DNA from: Staphylococcus petrasii
GTDB taxonomy: Bacteria > Bacillota > Bacilli > Staphylococcales > Staphylococcaceae
Length of the DNA: 44,106 bases
Reading direction: 5' to 3'
Assembly: GCF_002902565.1 (NCBI RefSeq)
Contig: NZ_PPRC01000060.1
Coordinates: 1-44,106 of the forward strand
In this document: one piece after another, positions 36,235 to 44,106 of the stretch
Layout: every line of letters begins with the position of its first letter
How positions within the stretch are numbered: position 1 is the stretch's first letter
Position numbers and translations under genes: made by a program
The notes under the pieces: model-generated
Seen by the model: the letters and a program-made list of their open reading frames with translations, nothing else
What the model was told of the DNA's origin: nothing
Database searches by the model: none

Positions 36235-36633
36235 ATGAAAGTAGTTTATTTCTCCTTTTCTGGAAATGTACGACGATTTATTAAACGTAGTGAACTCACA
36301 GATGTAATGGAAATAACTAAAGAGAATTGTAAGGACAGTATTGAAGAGCCTTACATTTTAGTTACCGGAACAATTGGATTTGGGGAAGTACCTCAAGAAG
36401 TACAGTCATTTTTAGAAGTAAATCATCACTATTTACGTGCCGTTGCAGCCAGTGGTAATCGTAATTGGGGACAGAACTTCGCCAAAGCAGGACACACGAT
36501 TTCAGAATCGTACGAAGTACCTCTGATAATGAAATTTGAAGTACAAGGCACGAACAAAGATGTTATTGAATTTAAAGATAAGGTGGGGCATTTCAATGAA
36601 AATTATGGACGAGAAAAAGTACAATCATATTGA
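36235..36633 (+). CDS. nrdI: Ribonucleotide reductase flavodoxin NrdI
   Basis: A 132-residue flavodoxin-like protein that, with reduced FMN, supplies the oxidant for the dimanganese-tyrosyl cofactor of NrdF. The FMN phosphate loop [12 protein letters not shown] and the loops [11 protein letters not shown] and [15 protein letters not shown] are intact. ATG 36235 has an AAAGAGGG site; the frame opens at a TTG at 36214. The gene overlaps nrdE by 38 bases, so NrdE is translated in step with NrdI. Confidence 0.96.
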   Translation: MKVVYFSFSGNVRRFIKRSELTDVMEITKENCKDSIEEPYILVTGTIGFGEVPQEVQSFLEVNHHYLRAVAASGNRNWGQNFAKAGHTISESYEVPLIMKFEVQGTNKDVIEFKDKVGHFNENYGREKVQSY

Positions 36634-38701
36634 GCTAAATAATGAAGTAACAAAACGTAAAGATAATGGTTTCTTTGATTTAGAAAAAGATCAAGAAGCA
36701 TTAAAAGTATATTTAGAAGAAATTCACGATAAAACAATATACTTCGATAGTGAGATTGAGCGCTTGCATTATTTAGTAGACAATAATTTTTATTTTAATG
36801 TCTTTAAACAATATAGCGAAGAAGATTTAGTAGAAATCACAGAATTTGCTAAGTCAATTAATTTCGAGTTTGCTAGTTATATGTCAGCAAGCAAATTCTA
36901 TAAAGACTATGCGCTTAAAACAAATGATAAATCTCAATTCTTAGAAGATTATAATCAACATGTTGCTATTGTTGCTTTATATTTAGCTGCAGGTAACAAA
37001 CAACAAGCCAAACAATTCATTTTAGCGATGATCGAACAGCGTTATCAACCTGCTACACCTACTTTCTTAAATGCAGGTCGTGCTCGTCGTGGTGAATTAG
37101 TTTCATGTTTCTTATTAGAAGTCGATGATAGTTTAAACTCAATTAACTTCATTGATTCAACTGCTAAACAATTAAGTAAAATTGGTGGCGGTGTAGCAAT
37201 TAACTTATCTAAATTACGTGCACGCGGCGAAGCGATTAAAGGTATTAAAGGTGTCGCTAAAGGCGTATTACCAGTTGCTAAAGCTTTAGAAGGTGGCTTT
37301 AGCTATGCTGACCAATTAGGTCAACGTCCTGGTGCAGGCGCAGTTTACTTAAACATCTTCCATTACGACGTGGAAGAATTCTTAGATACTAAAAAAGTAA
37401 ATGCGGATGAAGATTTACGTTTATCTACAATTTCTACTGGATTAATTGTGCCATCTAAATTCTTTGATCTTGCTAAAGAAGGTAAAGACTTCTATATGTT
37501 CGCACCACATACTGTAAAACAAGAATACGGTGTGACACTTGACGATATTGATTTAGAAAAATATTACGATGAAATGGTAGCTAATCCTAATATCGTTAAA
37601 AAGAAAAAAGATGCACGTGAAATGTTAAATATGATTGCTCAAACGCAATTACAATCAGGTTACCCTTATTTAATGTTTAAAGACAATGCTAATAAAGTGC
37701 ATGCTAACTCAAACATTGGTCAAATTAAAATGAGTAATTTATGTACAGAAATCTTCCAATTACAAGAAACTTCAGTAATCAATGATTATGGTATTGAAGA
37801 TGAAATCAAACGTGATATTTCTTGTAACTTAGGTTCATTAAATATAGTGAATGTAATGGAAACTGGTAAATTTAGAGATTCTGTACACACTGGTATGGAT
37901 GCATTAACAGTAGTTAGTGATGAAGCAAATATTCAAAACGCGCCAGGCGTAAGAAAAGCCAACAGTGAATTACATTCAGTTGGTTTAGGTGTTATGAATT
38001 TACATGGTTATTTAGCTAAAAATAAAATTGGTTATGAATCTGAAGAAGCAAAAGATTTCGCCAACGTCTTCTTTATGATGATGAATTATTATTCTATTGA
38101 ACGTTCAATGGAAATTGCTAAAGAACGTGGAGAATCATATCAAGATTTCGATAAATCAGATTATGCAAGTGGTAAATACTTTGATTTCTATACTAAAGAA
38201 GACATCACACCTAAATTTGAGAAAGTAAAACGTTTATTTGAAGGTTTAGAAATTCCTACTGCATCAGACTGGGAAGCATTAAAAGAACAAGTACAACAAT
38301 ACGGTTTATATCATGCATATAGACTTGCTATTGCACCAACACAAAGTATTTCATATGTTCAAAATGCTACAAGTTCAGTAATGCCAATCGTAGACCAAAT
38401 TGAACGTCGTACTTATGGTAACGCTGAAACGTTCTATCCAATGCCATTCTTATCACCAGAAACAATGTGGTACTACAAATCAGCATTTAATACTGACCAA
38501 ATGAAATTAATCGATTTAATCGCGACGATTCAAACACACGTAGACCAAGGAATTTCAACTATCTTATATGTTAATTCTGAAATTTCAACTCGTGAATTAT
38601 CTAGATTATATGTTTACGCACATCATAAAGGGCTTAAATCTCTATACTACACTCGTAATAAATTATTAAGTGTAGAAGAATGTACAAGTTGTGCTATTTA
38701 A
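36596..38701 (+). CDS. nrdE: Class Ib ribonucleoside-diphosphate reductase, alpha subunit
   Basis: A 701-residue catalytic subunit that reduces ribonucleoside diphosphates. Cys171 (LVSCFL) and the cysteine of SCNLGSLN form the redox pair, SNLCTEI carries the thiyl-radical cysteine, and the C-terminal ECTSCAI is the shuttle pair used by NrdH or thioredoxin. It lacks an N-terminal ATP cone, as class Ib does, so overall dATP inhibition is weak and NrdR control matters more. ATG 36596 ([16 protein letters not shown]) has an AGGTGGGG site inside nrdI and gives the S. aureus length; the frame opens 60 bases earlier. Confidence 0.97.
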   Translation: MKIMDEKKYNHIELNNEVTKRKDNGFFDLEKDQEALKVYLEEIHDKTIYFDSEIERLHYLVDNNFYFNVFKQYSEEDLVEITEFAKSINFEFASYMSASKFYKDYALKTNDKSQFLEDYNQHVAIVALYLAAGNKQQAKQFILAMIEQRYQPATPTFLNAGRARRGELVSCFLLEVDDSLNSINFIDSTAKQLSKIGGGVAINLSKLRARGEAIKGIKGVAKGVLPVAKALEGGFSYADQLGQRPGAGAVYLNIFHYDVEEFLDTKKVNADEDLRLSTISTGLIVPSKFFDLAKEGKDFYMFAPHTVKQEYGVTLDDIDLEKYYDEMVANPNIVKKKKDAREMLNMIAQTQLQSGYPYLMFKDNANKVHANSNIGQIKMSNLCTEIFQLQETSVINDYGIEDEIKRDISCNLGSLNIVNVMETGKFRDSVHTGMDALTVVSDEANIQNAPGVRKANSELHSVGLGVMNLHGYLAKNKIGYESEEAKDFANVFFMMMNYYSIERSMEIAKERGESYQDFDKSDYASGKYFDFYTKEDITPKFEKVKRLFEGLEIPTASDWEALKEQVQQYGLYHAYRLAIAPTQSISYVQNATSSVMPIVDQIERRTYGNAETFYPMPFLSPETMWYYKSAFNTDQMKLIDLIATIQTHVDQGISTILYVNSEISTRELSRLYVYAHHKGLKSLYYTRNKLLSVEECTSCAI

Positions 38702-38739
38702 TCAACAGATTAATAACTAGATACCGATAATATAGATAA

Positions 38740-38792
38740 AGAGGAGAAGGTATAAGTAGCTCATTTTCTAGAAAATTTGTACCTTTTCCTCT
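38740..38792 (+). promoter_or_regulatory. Hairpin between nrdE and nrdF
   Basis: AGAGGAGAAGGTA (38740-38752) pairs with TACCTTTTCCTCT (38780-38792) through one G-U pair, a 13-bp stem. Inside the loop lies a smaller palindrome around TTTTCTAGAAAA. No T-run follows, so it is not a simple terminator. It more likely marks RNA processing or stabilises one half of the message to set different NrdE and NrdF amounts. Confidence 0.6.
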
Positions 38793-38839
38793 TAAAAATG
38801 TAATTTAGCTATGTGATATAAAAGAGGAGGATTTATTAA

Positions 38840-39808
38840 ATGAAGGCCGTCAATTGGAATACTCAAGAAGATATGACAAACATGTTTTGGCGTCAAAATA
38901 TCTCACAAATGTGGGTGGAAACTGAATTTAAAGTATCAAAGGATATTGCAAGTTGGAAGACATTAACAGAAGATGAGAAAAATACATTTAAACGTGCATT
39001 AGCAGGATTAACAGGCTTAGATACACACCAAGCAGATGATGGTATGCCATTAATCATGTTACACACAACAGACTTACGTAAAAAAGCTGTATATTCATTC
39101 ATGGCAATGATGGAACAAATTCACGCTAAAAGTTATTCACATATCTTTACAACATTACTTCCATCAAGCGAAACAAACTATTTATTAGATACTTGGGTAA
39201 TTGAAGAGCCTCATTTAAAATATAAATCTGACAAAATTATCGAGAATTATCATAAATTATGGGGTAAAGAAGCCTCTATTTATGATCAATATATTGCAAG
39301 GGTTTCAAGTGTGTTCTTAGAAACATTCTTATTCTACTCTGGTTTCTATTATCCTTTATATCTTGCTGGACAAGGTAAAATGACTACTTCTGGTGAGATT
39401 ATCAGAAAGATTTTATTAGATGAATCTATTCACGGTGTTTTCACTGGATTAGATGCTCAAAGTTTACGTAATGAACTTTCTGAGAATGAAAAACAAAAAG
39501 CCGATAAAGAAATGTATAAACTGTTAGAGGAGTTATACAATAATGAAGTATCTTATACACACATGCTATATGATGATATCGGTTTAAGTGAAGATGTGCT
39601 TAACTATGTTCAATATAATGGTAATAAAGCTTTATCTAATCTTGGCTTTGATCCTTATTTTGAAGAAAAAGAATTTAACCCAATTATTGAAAATGCCTTA
39701 GATACATCTACTAAAAACCATGACTTCTTCTCAGTTAAAGGTGATGGCTACACATTAGCGTTAAATGTAGAAGCGTTACAAGATGAAGATTTTATTTTTG
39801 ATAATTAA
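38840..39808 (+). CDS. nrdF: Class Ib ribonucleoside-diphosphate reductase, beta subunit
   Basis: A 322-residue ferritin-like protein with the dimetal site and stable tyrosyl radical. Expected ligands are present: Asp61, Glu92 and His95 (MMEQIHAKSYS), Glu161 (VFLETFLF), Glu195 and His198 (LLDESIHG), with radical Tyr99. With NrdI the metal is manganese; without it iron can be used. AGAGGAGGA lies before the ATG. It is 138 bases after nrdE, separated by a hairpin. Confidence 0.97.
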   Translation: MKAVNWNTQEDMTNMFWRQNISQMWVETEFKVSKDIASWKTLTEDEKNTFKRALAGLTGLDTHQADDGMPLIMLHTTDLRKKAVYSFMAMMEQIHAKSYSHIFTTLLPSSETNYLLDTWVIEEPHLKYKSDKIIENYHKLWGKEASIYDQYIARVSSVFLETFLFYSGFYYPLYLAGQGKMTTSGEIIRKILLDESIHGVFTGLDAQSLRNELSENEKQKADKEMYKLLEELYNNEVSYTHMLYDDIGLSEDVLNYVQYNGNKALSNLGFDPYFEEKEFNPIIENALDTSTKNHDFFSVKGDGYTLALNVEALQDEDFIFDN

Positions 39809-39821
39809 TAAGAATAATATG

Positions 39822-39860
39822 AAGCGATTTCGATTTTAATATATCGAAATCGCTTTTTTT
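39822..39860 (+). terminator. Terminator after nrdF
   Basis: AAGCGATTTCGAT (39822-39834) pairs with ATCGAAATCGCTT (39843-39855 region). A run of seven Ts ends at 39860. Confidence 0.92.
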
Positions 39861-39957
39861 GTGCACGAAATTTTTTAAATGAAAGAAAATATTAGTGACC
39901 GAATTCAATATAATGTATAAATTTTCCTCTAGCTAAAAGTAAAAATTAAAAAAGCTA

Positions 39958-40010
39958 TTGAAATTAATTCTCCCAATCTTTAATATTGATAGTAATGATA
40001 ATCATTATCA
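39958..40010 (+). promoter_or_regulatory. sst promoter with Fur box
   Basis: A -35 TTGAAA (39958-39963) and -10 TAATAT (39981-39986) are exactly 17 bp apart. Directly downstream, TGATAATCATTATCA (39996-40010) is a perfect 7-1-7 Fur box core. Fur with iron would block transcription, so sstABCD is on when iron is low. Confidence 0.93.
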
Positions 40011-40060
40011 GTAAATGATTATAAAAGATTTTCATACATATTTAGCAAGGAGAATAGCTA

Positions 40061-41029
40061 ATGAAATTTTTATTTAAGGGATATGTTTTACTTATTTTAT
40101 TAGTGGTTTTAACTATTGTCTCCTTATTTGTAGGAGTGAGTCAGCTCTCTCTTTCAGATATTTTCCACTTAAATGACGAACAAAGGAATATCTTGGTTTC
40201 AAGTCGAATTCCTCGTACAGTTAGTATCCTCCTTTCAGGAAGCTCACTTGCTTTAGCAGGTTTAATTATGCAACAGATGATGCAAAACAAATTTGTAAGT
40301 CCTACCACAGCCGGAACGATGGAATGGGCGAAATTAGGTATTTTAATTTCACTCATCTTTTTCCCAAATGGAAACATTTTAATTAAATTGTTATTTGCAG
40401 TTGCTTTAAGTTTAATTGAAACATTTTTATTTGTTCGATTAATTAATTTTATTCGTGTTAAAGAAGTCATTTTTGTTCCTCTTTTAGGTATCATGGTTGG
40501 CGGCATTGTATCAAGTTTTACTACATTTATAGCTTTGAGAACCAATGCATTACAAAGTATCGGAAACTGGCTAACTGGTAACTTTGCGATTATAACAAGT
40601 GGTCGTTATGAGGTTCTATATTTAACAGTGCCTTTACTTATTTTAGCTTTTATTTTCGCAAATCATTTTACTATTGCGGGGATGGGGAAAGACTTTAGCC
40701 ATAACTTAGGTGTAAGTTATGAAAAAATCATTAATATCGCTTTATTTATTACTGCAACGTTAACAGCTTTAGTTGTTGTAACAGTAGGGACTTTACCATT
40801 TTTAGGATTGATTGTACCAAACATTATCTCTATTTATAGAGGTGATCATTTGAAAAACTCATTGCCACATACGCTTATGTTAGGTGCGATTTTTGTATTA
40901 ATAGCTGATATTATTGGAAGATTAATTGTTTATCCTTATGAAATTAATATCGGTTTAACGATAGGTGTATTTGGCACAATTATTTTCCTAATTTTACTTA
41001 TGAAAGGTAGGAAAAATTATGCAAATTAG
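40061..41029 (+). CDS. sstA: Catechol-siderophore ABC permease SstA
   Basis: A 322-residue FecCD/BtuC-family permease with eight to ten helices. SSRIPRTVSILLSGSSLALAGLIMQ is the usual N-terminal block (residues 46 on), and GTLPFLGLIVPNI is the ATPase-contact region near residue 245. It forms the membrane channel with SstB. AAGGAGAA precedes the ATG. It overlaps sstB by 11 bases. The S. aureus Sst system imports catechol-type siderophores and catecholamine iron. Confidence 0.93.
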   Translation: MKFLFKGYVLLILLVVLTIVSLFVGVSQLSLSDIFHLNDEQRNILVSSRIPRTVSILLSGSSLALAGLIMQQMMQNKFVSPTTAGTMEWAKLGILISLIFFPNGNILIKLLFAVALSLIETFLFVRLINFIRVKEVIFVPLLGIMVGGIVSSFTTFIALRTNALQSIGNWLTGNFAIITSGRYEVLYLTVPLLILAFIFANHFTIAGMGKDFSHNLGVSYEKIINIALFITATLTALVVVTVGTLPFLGLIVPNIISIYRGDHLKNSLPHTLMLGAIFVLIADIIGRLIVYPYEINIGLTIGVFGTIIFLILLMKGRKNYAN

Positions 41030-41978
41030 TTCTAACAAAAAAATAGTCATATTAACTGTTATAGCAATTTGTATGGCAATTTTTTACTTATTAGTAGGTT
41101 TAGATTTTGATATATTTGAATATCAGTTCCAAAGTCGTTTGAGAAAATTTATCTTAATCTTGTTAGTCGGTGGGGCTATAGGTACATCAGTGGTCATTTT
41201 CCAAGCGATTACTACTAACAGATTGTTGACACCTTCTATTATGGGGCTTGATTCAGTCTATTTATTCGTTAAAGTACTACCCGTCGTTTTATTCAGTGAA
41301 CAAGCTACTATTGTTACTAATGTTTATTTGAACTTTTTAATTACCTTGATTGCGATGGTTTTATTTTCATTAATACTATTTCAAGGGATATTTAAGCTCG
41401 GTAACTTTTCAGTTTATTTCATTTTATTAGTAGGTGTTATATTAGGAACATTTTTCCGAAGTATTACGAGTTTCCTTCAGCTTATAATGAATCCAGACTC
41501 TTTCCTAGCAGTTCAAAGTGCGATGTTTGCTAGTTTTGATGCAGCGAATTCTAACTTAGTTATAGTTTCAGGGATCTTACTCGTTGTTTTAATTATTATT
41601 ACTATTATACTTCGCCCATATTTAGACGTACTTTTATTAGGAAAAGCGCAAGCCATTAATTTAGGGGTTTCTTATGAGAAGATGACACGTACCTTACTCA
41701 TTATGGTGGCCTTACTCGTATCTATATCTACTGCATTAATAGGTCCTATAACATTCCTTGGGTTATTAACAGTTAATTTGGCGCATGAATATATGAAAAC
41801 ATATGAACATAAATATATTTTGCCAGCGACGATTTTATTTAGTTGGATTAGTTTATTCATGGCGCAATGGGTAGTTGAAAATCTTTTCGAAGCTACAACA
41901 GAATTCAGTTTAATTGTGGACTTAGTAGGTGGTAGTTACTTCATTTACTTACTGGTTAAAAGGAGAAGTGCAAATTGA
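41019..41978 (+). CDS. sstB: Catechol-siderophore ABC permease SstB
   Basis: A 319-residue FecCD-family permease paired with SstA. The helix pattern and the blocks GKAQAINLGVSYEKM and ALIGPITFLGLLTVNLAHEYMK match the family. The N-terminal region is less conserved than in SstA. Its stop overlaps the TTG start of sstC by TTGA. It lies in the Fur-controlled operon. Confidence 0.92.
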   Translation: MQISSNKKIVILTVIAICMAIFYLLVGLDFDIFEYQFQSRLRKFILILLVGGAIGTSVVIFQAITTNRLLTPSIMGLDSVYLFVKVLPVVLFSEQATIVTNVYLNFLITLIAMVLFSLILFQGIFKLGNFSVYFILLVGVILGTFFRSITSFLQLIMNPDSFLAVQSAMFASFDAANSNLVIVSGILLVVLIIITIILRPYLDVLLLGKAQAINLGVSYEKMTRTLLIMVALLVSISTALIGPITFLGLLTVNLAHEYMKTYEHKYILPATILFSWISLFMAQWVVENLFEATTEFSLIVDLVGGSYFIYLLVKRRSAN

Positions 41979-42754
41979 TTCAAATTCAAAATCTAGACAA
42001 ATCAATACTAAACAAACCTATTTTAAAAGATATTAACGTTGATATTAAAAAAGGAAGACTTACTTCTTTAATTGGTCCTAATGGTGCTGGAAAAAGTACG
42101 TTATTATCTGTCGTAAGTCGCTTATTTGAGTATGAAAAAGGGACTATTACAATTGAAGGTAAGTCCGTCTTAGATTATAAAAGTGATGATTTAGCTAAAA
42201 AGTTGAGTATTTTAAAACAAACGAATCATACTGAAATGAATATTACGGTTGAGCAATTAGTTAATTTCGGTCGTTTTCCATATTCAAAAGGTCGAATGAA
42301 AAAAGAAGACTATGAAAAAGTTGAATATGCTTTAGATCTATTACAACTTAAAGAAATTAGAGATAGAAATATCAAGACCTTATCAGGTGGACAACGTCAA
42401 CGTGCTTATATCGCTATGACGATTGCTCAAGATACGGATTATATCTTGCTTGATGAACCGTTAAATAATTTAGATATGAAACATTCAGTTCAAATCATGC
42501 AGACACTTCGCTCATTATGTCGCGAATTAGATAAGACCATTATAGTTGTCTTACATGATATTAACTTTGCTTCATGTTACTCAGATGACATAATCGCGCT
42601 TAAACATGGGGAAATTGTTAAAGCAGATGTTAAAGATAATGTGATACAATCTGATATTTTAAAAGAATTATATGAAATGGATGTACATATAGAGGAAATA
42701 CGAGGACAACGTATTTGTCTTTATTATGATGAAGTCACATTCGACTCAATTTAA
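41975..42754 (+). CDS. sstC: Siderophore ABC transporter ATPase SstC
   Basis: A 259-residue FepC/FhuC-type ATPase. Walker A is GPNGAGKST, the signature is LSGGQRQRAYIAM and Walker B is YILLDEPLNNLD, with the switch histidine in VVLHDINFA. The start is TTG 41975, overlapping the sstB stop, with an AAAGGAGAA site about 8 bases upstream. It powers SstAB. Confidence 0.94.
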   Translation: MIQIQNLDKSILNKPILKDINVDIKKGRLTSLIGPNGAGKSTLLSVVSRLFEYEKGTITIEGKSVLDYKSDDLAKKLSILKQTNHTEMNITVEQLVNFGRFPYSKGRMKKEDYEKVEYALDLLQLKEIRDRNIKTLSGGQRQRAYIAMTIAQDTDYILLDEPLNNLDMKHSVQIMQTLRSLCRELDKTIIVVLHDINFASCYSDDIIALKHGEIVKADVKDNVIQSDILKELYEMDVHIEEIRGQRICLYYDEVTFDSI

Positions 42755-42758
42755 TAAG

Positions 42759-42852
42759 TAGAATTTAACCTCAATCTTTAAAGGGGTGATGCGATCGAAG
42801 ACGTAAATTAGAGAGAAGTCTAGATGTAACTCAGCACAAAGGTTAAATTTTA
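42759..42852 (+). promoter_or_regulatory. Long-range hairpin between sstC and sstD
   Basis: AATTTAACCT (42762-42771) pairs perfectly with AGGTTAAATT (42840-42849), and the stem extends outward by three more pairs including one G-U. The 68-base loop holds a small purine-rich stretch. It ends a few bases before the sstD ribosome site (AAGGAG). It may protect or process the message so that the binding protein is made in excess. Confidence 0.5.
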
Positions 42853-42868
42853 CTAAGGAGTCGTATAA

Positions 42869-43918
42869 ATGAAAAAAACTGTCTTATTTTTATTATTATC
42901 ATTAGTTTTAGTTTTATCTGCTTGTAGTAATGGATCAAAAAATAGTGATTCCAATTCTAAAAGCGAGAGTAATGACTCAAAAGAAACAGTAACAATTAAA
43001 AATAATTTTGAAGCAAGTGGTAAGGAAGAAGACGGCAGTGATGCGAAAAAGATATCTAACACTGTTAAAGTTCCTAAAAACCCTAAAAACGCTGTCGTAT
43101 TAGATTATGGCGCGCTAGATGTATTAAAAGAAATGGGTGTAGCTGATAAAGTAAAAGGCTTACCTAAAGGTGAAAATAATCAATCGTTACCTAAGTTTTT
43201 AGATGAATTTAAAGATGATAAATATCTAAATACTGGTAATTTAAAAGAAGTTAATTTTGATAAAATTGCAGAGGCAAAACCTGAAGTTATCTTTATTTCA
43301 GGAAGAACAGCTAATCAAAAAAATCTAGATGAATTTAAAAAGGCTGCGCCAAAAGCTAAAATTGTCTATGTAGGGACAGAAGACAAGAATTTAGTTAATG
43401 ATATGAAGAAAAATACAGAGAACTTAGGAAAAATCTACGATAAAGAAGATAAAGCAAAAGAAATTAATGAAGATTTAGATGAGAAAATCTCTGAAATGAA
43501 AGACAAAACTAAAGATTTTGATAAAAAAGTAATGTATTTATTAGTAAATGAAGGTGAATTATCTACTTACGGTCCAAATGGACGTTTTGGTGAGTTGGTA
43601 TTTAATACACTAGGATTTAAACCAGCTGATAAAAATGTAAGCAATAGTTCTCATGGTCAAAATGTTAACAATGAATACATCACTAAACAAAATCCAGATG
43701 TTATTTTAGCGATGGACCGTGGTTCAGTTGTAGGCGGTAAATCTACAGCTAAACAAGTCTTAGGAAATAACGTTATTAAAAATGTTAATGCAATTAAAGA
43801 TAACGAAGTATATGAATTAGATCCAAAATTATGGTACTTCGCTTCAGGTTCTTCAACAACTACAGTAAAACAAATTGATGAATTAAATAAAATCATCGAT
43901 AAAGTTAATAAAAAATAA
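42869..43918 (+). CDS. sstD: Siderophore-binding lipoprotein SstD
   Basis: A 349-residue lipoprotein. The signal peptide ends in the lipobox LSAC with lipid-bearing Cys19, followed by a Ser/Asn/Asp-rich tether (20-40). The rest is a helical-backbone binding protein of the FepB/FatB family, with KNAVVLDYGALDVLKEMGV and PEVIFISGRTANQ as typical lobe-1 blocks and WYFASGSSTTTVKQIDEL at the end. It delivers catechol siderophores to SstAB at the membrane. AAGGAG precedes the ATG. It ends at a terminator. Confidence 0.95.
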   Translation: MKKTVLFLLLSLVLVLSACSNGSKNSDSNSKSESNDSKETVTIKNNFEASGKEEDGSDAKKISNTVKVPKNPKNAVVLDYGALDVLKEMGVADKVKGLPKGENNQSLPKFLDEFKDDKYLNTGNLKEVNFDKIAEAKPEVIFISGRTANQKNLDEFKKAAPKAKIVYVGTEDKNLVNDMKKNTENLGKIYDKEDKAKEINEDLDEKISEMKDKTKDFDKKVMYLLVNEGELSTYGPNGRFGELVFNTLGFKPADKNVSNSSHGQNVNNEYITKQNPDVILAMDRGSVVGGKSTAKQVLGNNVIKNVNAIKDNEVYELDPKLWYFASGSSTTTVKQIDELNKIIDKVNKK

Positions 43919-43925
43919 TTTTTCA

Positions 43926-43975
43926 TAAAGACTCAATAACGCTAACAGATTAGCGATATTGGGTCTTTATGTTTT
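43926..43975 (+). terminator. Terminator after sstD
   Basis: TAAAGACTCAATA (43926-43938) with CGCTA (43940-43944) pairs with TAGCG and TATTGGGTCTTTA (43951-43969) with one mismatch and one G-U pair. The U-tract after it is short (TTTT at 43972-43975). Confidence 0.8.
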
Positions 43976-43998
43976 GGAAAATTAAATAGAAAATTGTA

Positions 43999-44056
43999 TT
44001 GCTAAATACTTTATAATAAAGTAATATAAATTTAATGATATTGATAATCATTATCA
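43999..44056 (+). promoter_or_regulatory. Second promoter with Fur box at the right edge
   Basis: A -35 TTGCTA (43999-44004) and -10 TAATAT (44022-44027) are 17 bp apart. A perfect Fur core TGATAATCATTATCA lies at 44042-44056, identical to that of sstA. The gene that follows is therefore likely iron-repressed. Confidence 0.88.
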
Positions 44057-44085
44057 TTAATATACATCGAAGGAGTTTGGCATCT

Positions 44086-44106
44086 ATGAAGAAATCCATT
44101 TTATTT
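44086..44106 (+). CDS. Start of a further Fur-controlled gene, cut by the window end
   Basis: ATG 44086 follows an AAGGAG site by about 10 bases and opens MKKSILF before the window ends. The Lys-Lys start with a hydrophobic run suggests a signal peptide or lipoprotein, as for sstD. Seven residues are too few for any identification; the Fur box implies a role in iron supply. Confidence 0.6.

Noticed and set aside
40141..40545. 134-codon minus-strand frame inside sstA
   Set aside because: It is a mirror frame of a clear FecCD permease gene. The sequence has no recognisable motif.

Overview
The window is a stretch of chromosome from a staphylococcus. The DNA is AT-rich. The gene order norA – ybaK – fruRKA – mpfA – aldo/keto reductase – csbB-like glycosyltransferase – queCDE – pab genes – ltaS – ABC-F – recQ – opu-type ABC – POT transporter – hisC – deoxyribonucleotidase – lipid kinase – queF – nrdIEF – sstABCD is, from memory, essentially that of Staphylococcus aureus. 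NorA keeps Arg98, Glu222 and Asp307, LtaS keeps Thr300 and the cleavage site after residue 217, and NrdI (132 aa), NrdE (701 aa) and QueF (166 aa) have the lengths I recall for S. aureus. Many residues differ from the S. aureus proteins I remember. As I recall S. aureus, nagA lies between fruA and mpfA and saePQRS lies next to the glycosyltransferase; neither is here. This suggests a coagulase-negative species. I see no insertion sequences, phage genes, CRISPR arrays, tRNAs or rRNAs: this is core chromosome, not an island.

Layout. 1–6.4 kb: norA efflux pump, a small membrane-anchored protein of unknown role, a YbaK deacylase, and the fructose operon fruR-fruK-fruA. The fructose promoter is well defined, with four 10-bp direct repeats and a cre site. 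6.5–10.4 kb: the magnesium exporter gene mpfA with a long leader, an aldo/keto reductase and a membrane glycosyltransferase. 10.4–13.1 kb (minus strand): an unknown membrane protein and queC-queD-queE behind a preQ1 riboswitch. 13.2–17.6 kb: pabA-pabB-pabC for folate, a tiny membrane protein, and pxpB-pxpC without pxpA. 18.1–24.7 kb: ltaS, a ZIP metal transporter (minus), an ABC-F ATPase and recQ. 24.9–33.7 kb: a two-gene ABC importer with a fused permease/binding protein, then two POT peptide transporters on opposite strands flanking hisC, a deoxyribonucleotidase and a lipid kinase. 34–35.4 kb (minus): a DMT-family transporter tightly coupled to queF. 35.4–39.9 kb: an 870-bp regulatory region and nrdI-nrdE-nrdF, the class Ib ribonucleotide reductase. 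39.9–44.1 kb: the Fur-controlled sstABCD catechol-siderophore importer and the first codons of a further Fur-box gene.

Two pathways are split or shared across the window. The queuosine precursor route runs through QueD, QueE and QueC (GTP-derived intermediate to preQ0) and ends with QueF (preQ0 to preQ1), 21 kb away. Chorismate is drawn into folate by PabABC. Most genes end in strong intrinsic terminators, several of them shared by convergent genes.

The most interesting signals are regulatory rather than new protein families: (1) a near-consensus LexA box at 35469–35482 lying over divergent promoters between the DMT–queF operon and nrdIEF; (2) three NrdR-like boxes, two of them 32 bp apart, in a long nrd leader that also has a pair of near-identical hairpin repeats; (3) an mpfA leader in which a GAAA-capped hairpin separates a strong Shine-Dalgarno sequence from a TTG start codon, with a four-codon mini-ORF upstream; (4) a CodY-like box at the promoter of only one of the two POT genes; (5) conserved-looking hairpins between nrdE and nrdF and between sstC and sstD. 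I did not find a clearly new multi-gene system.
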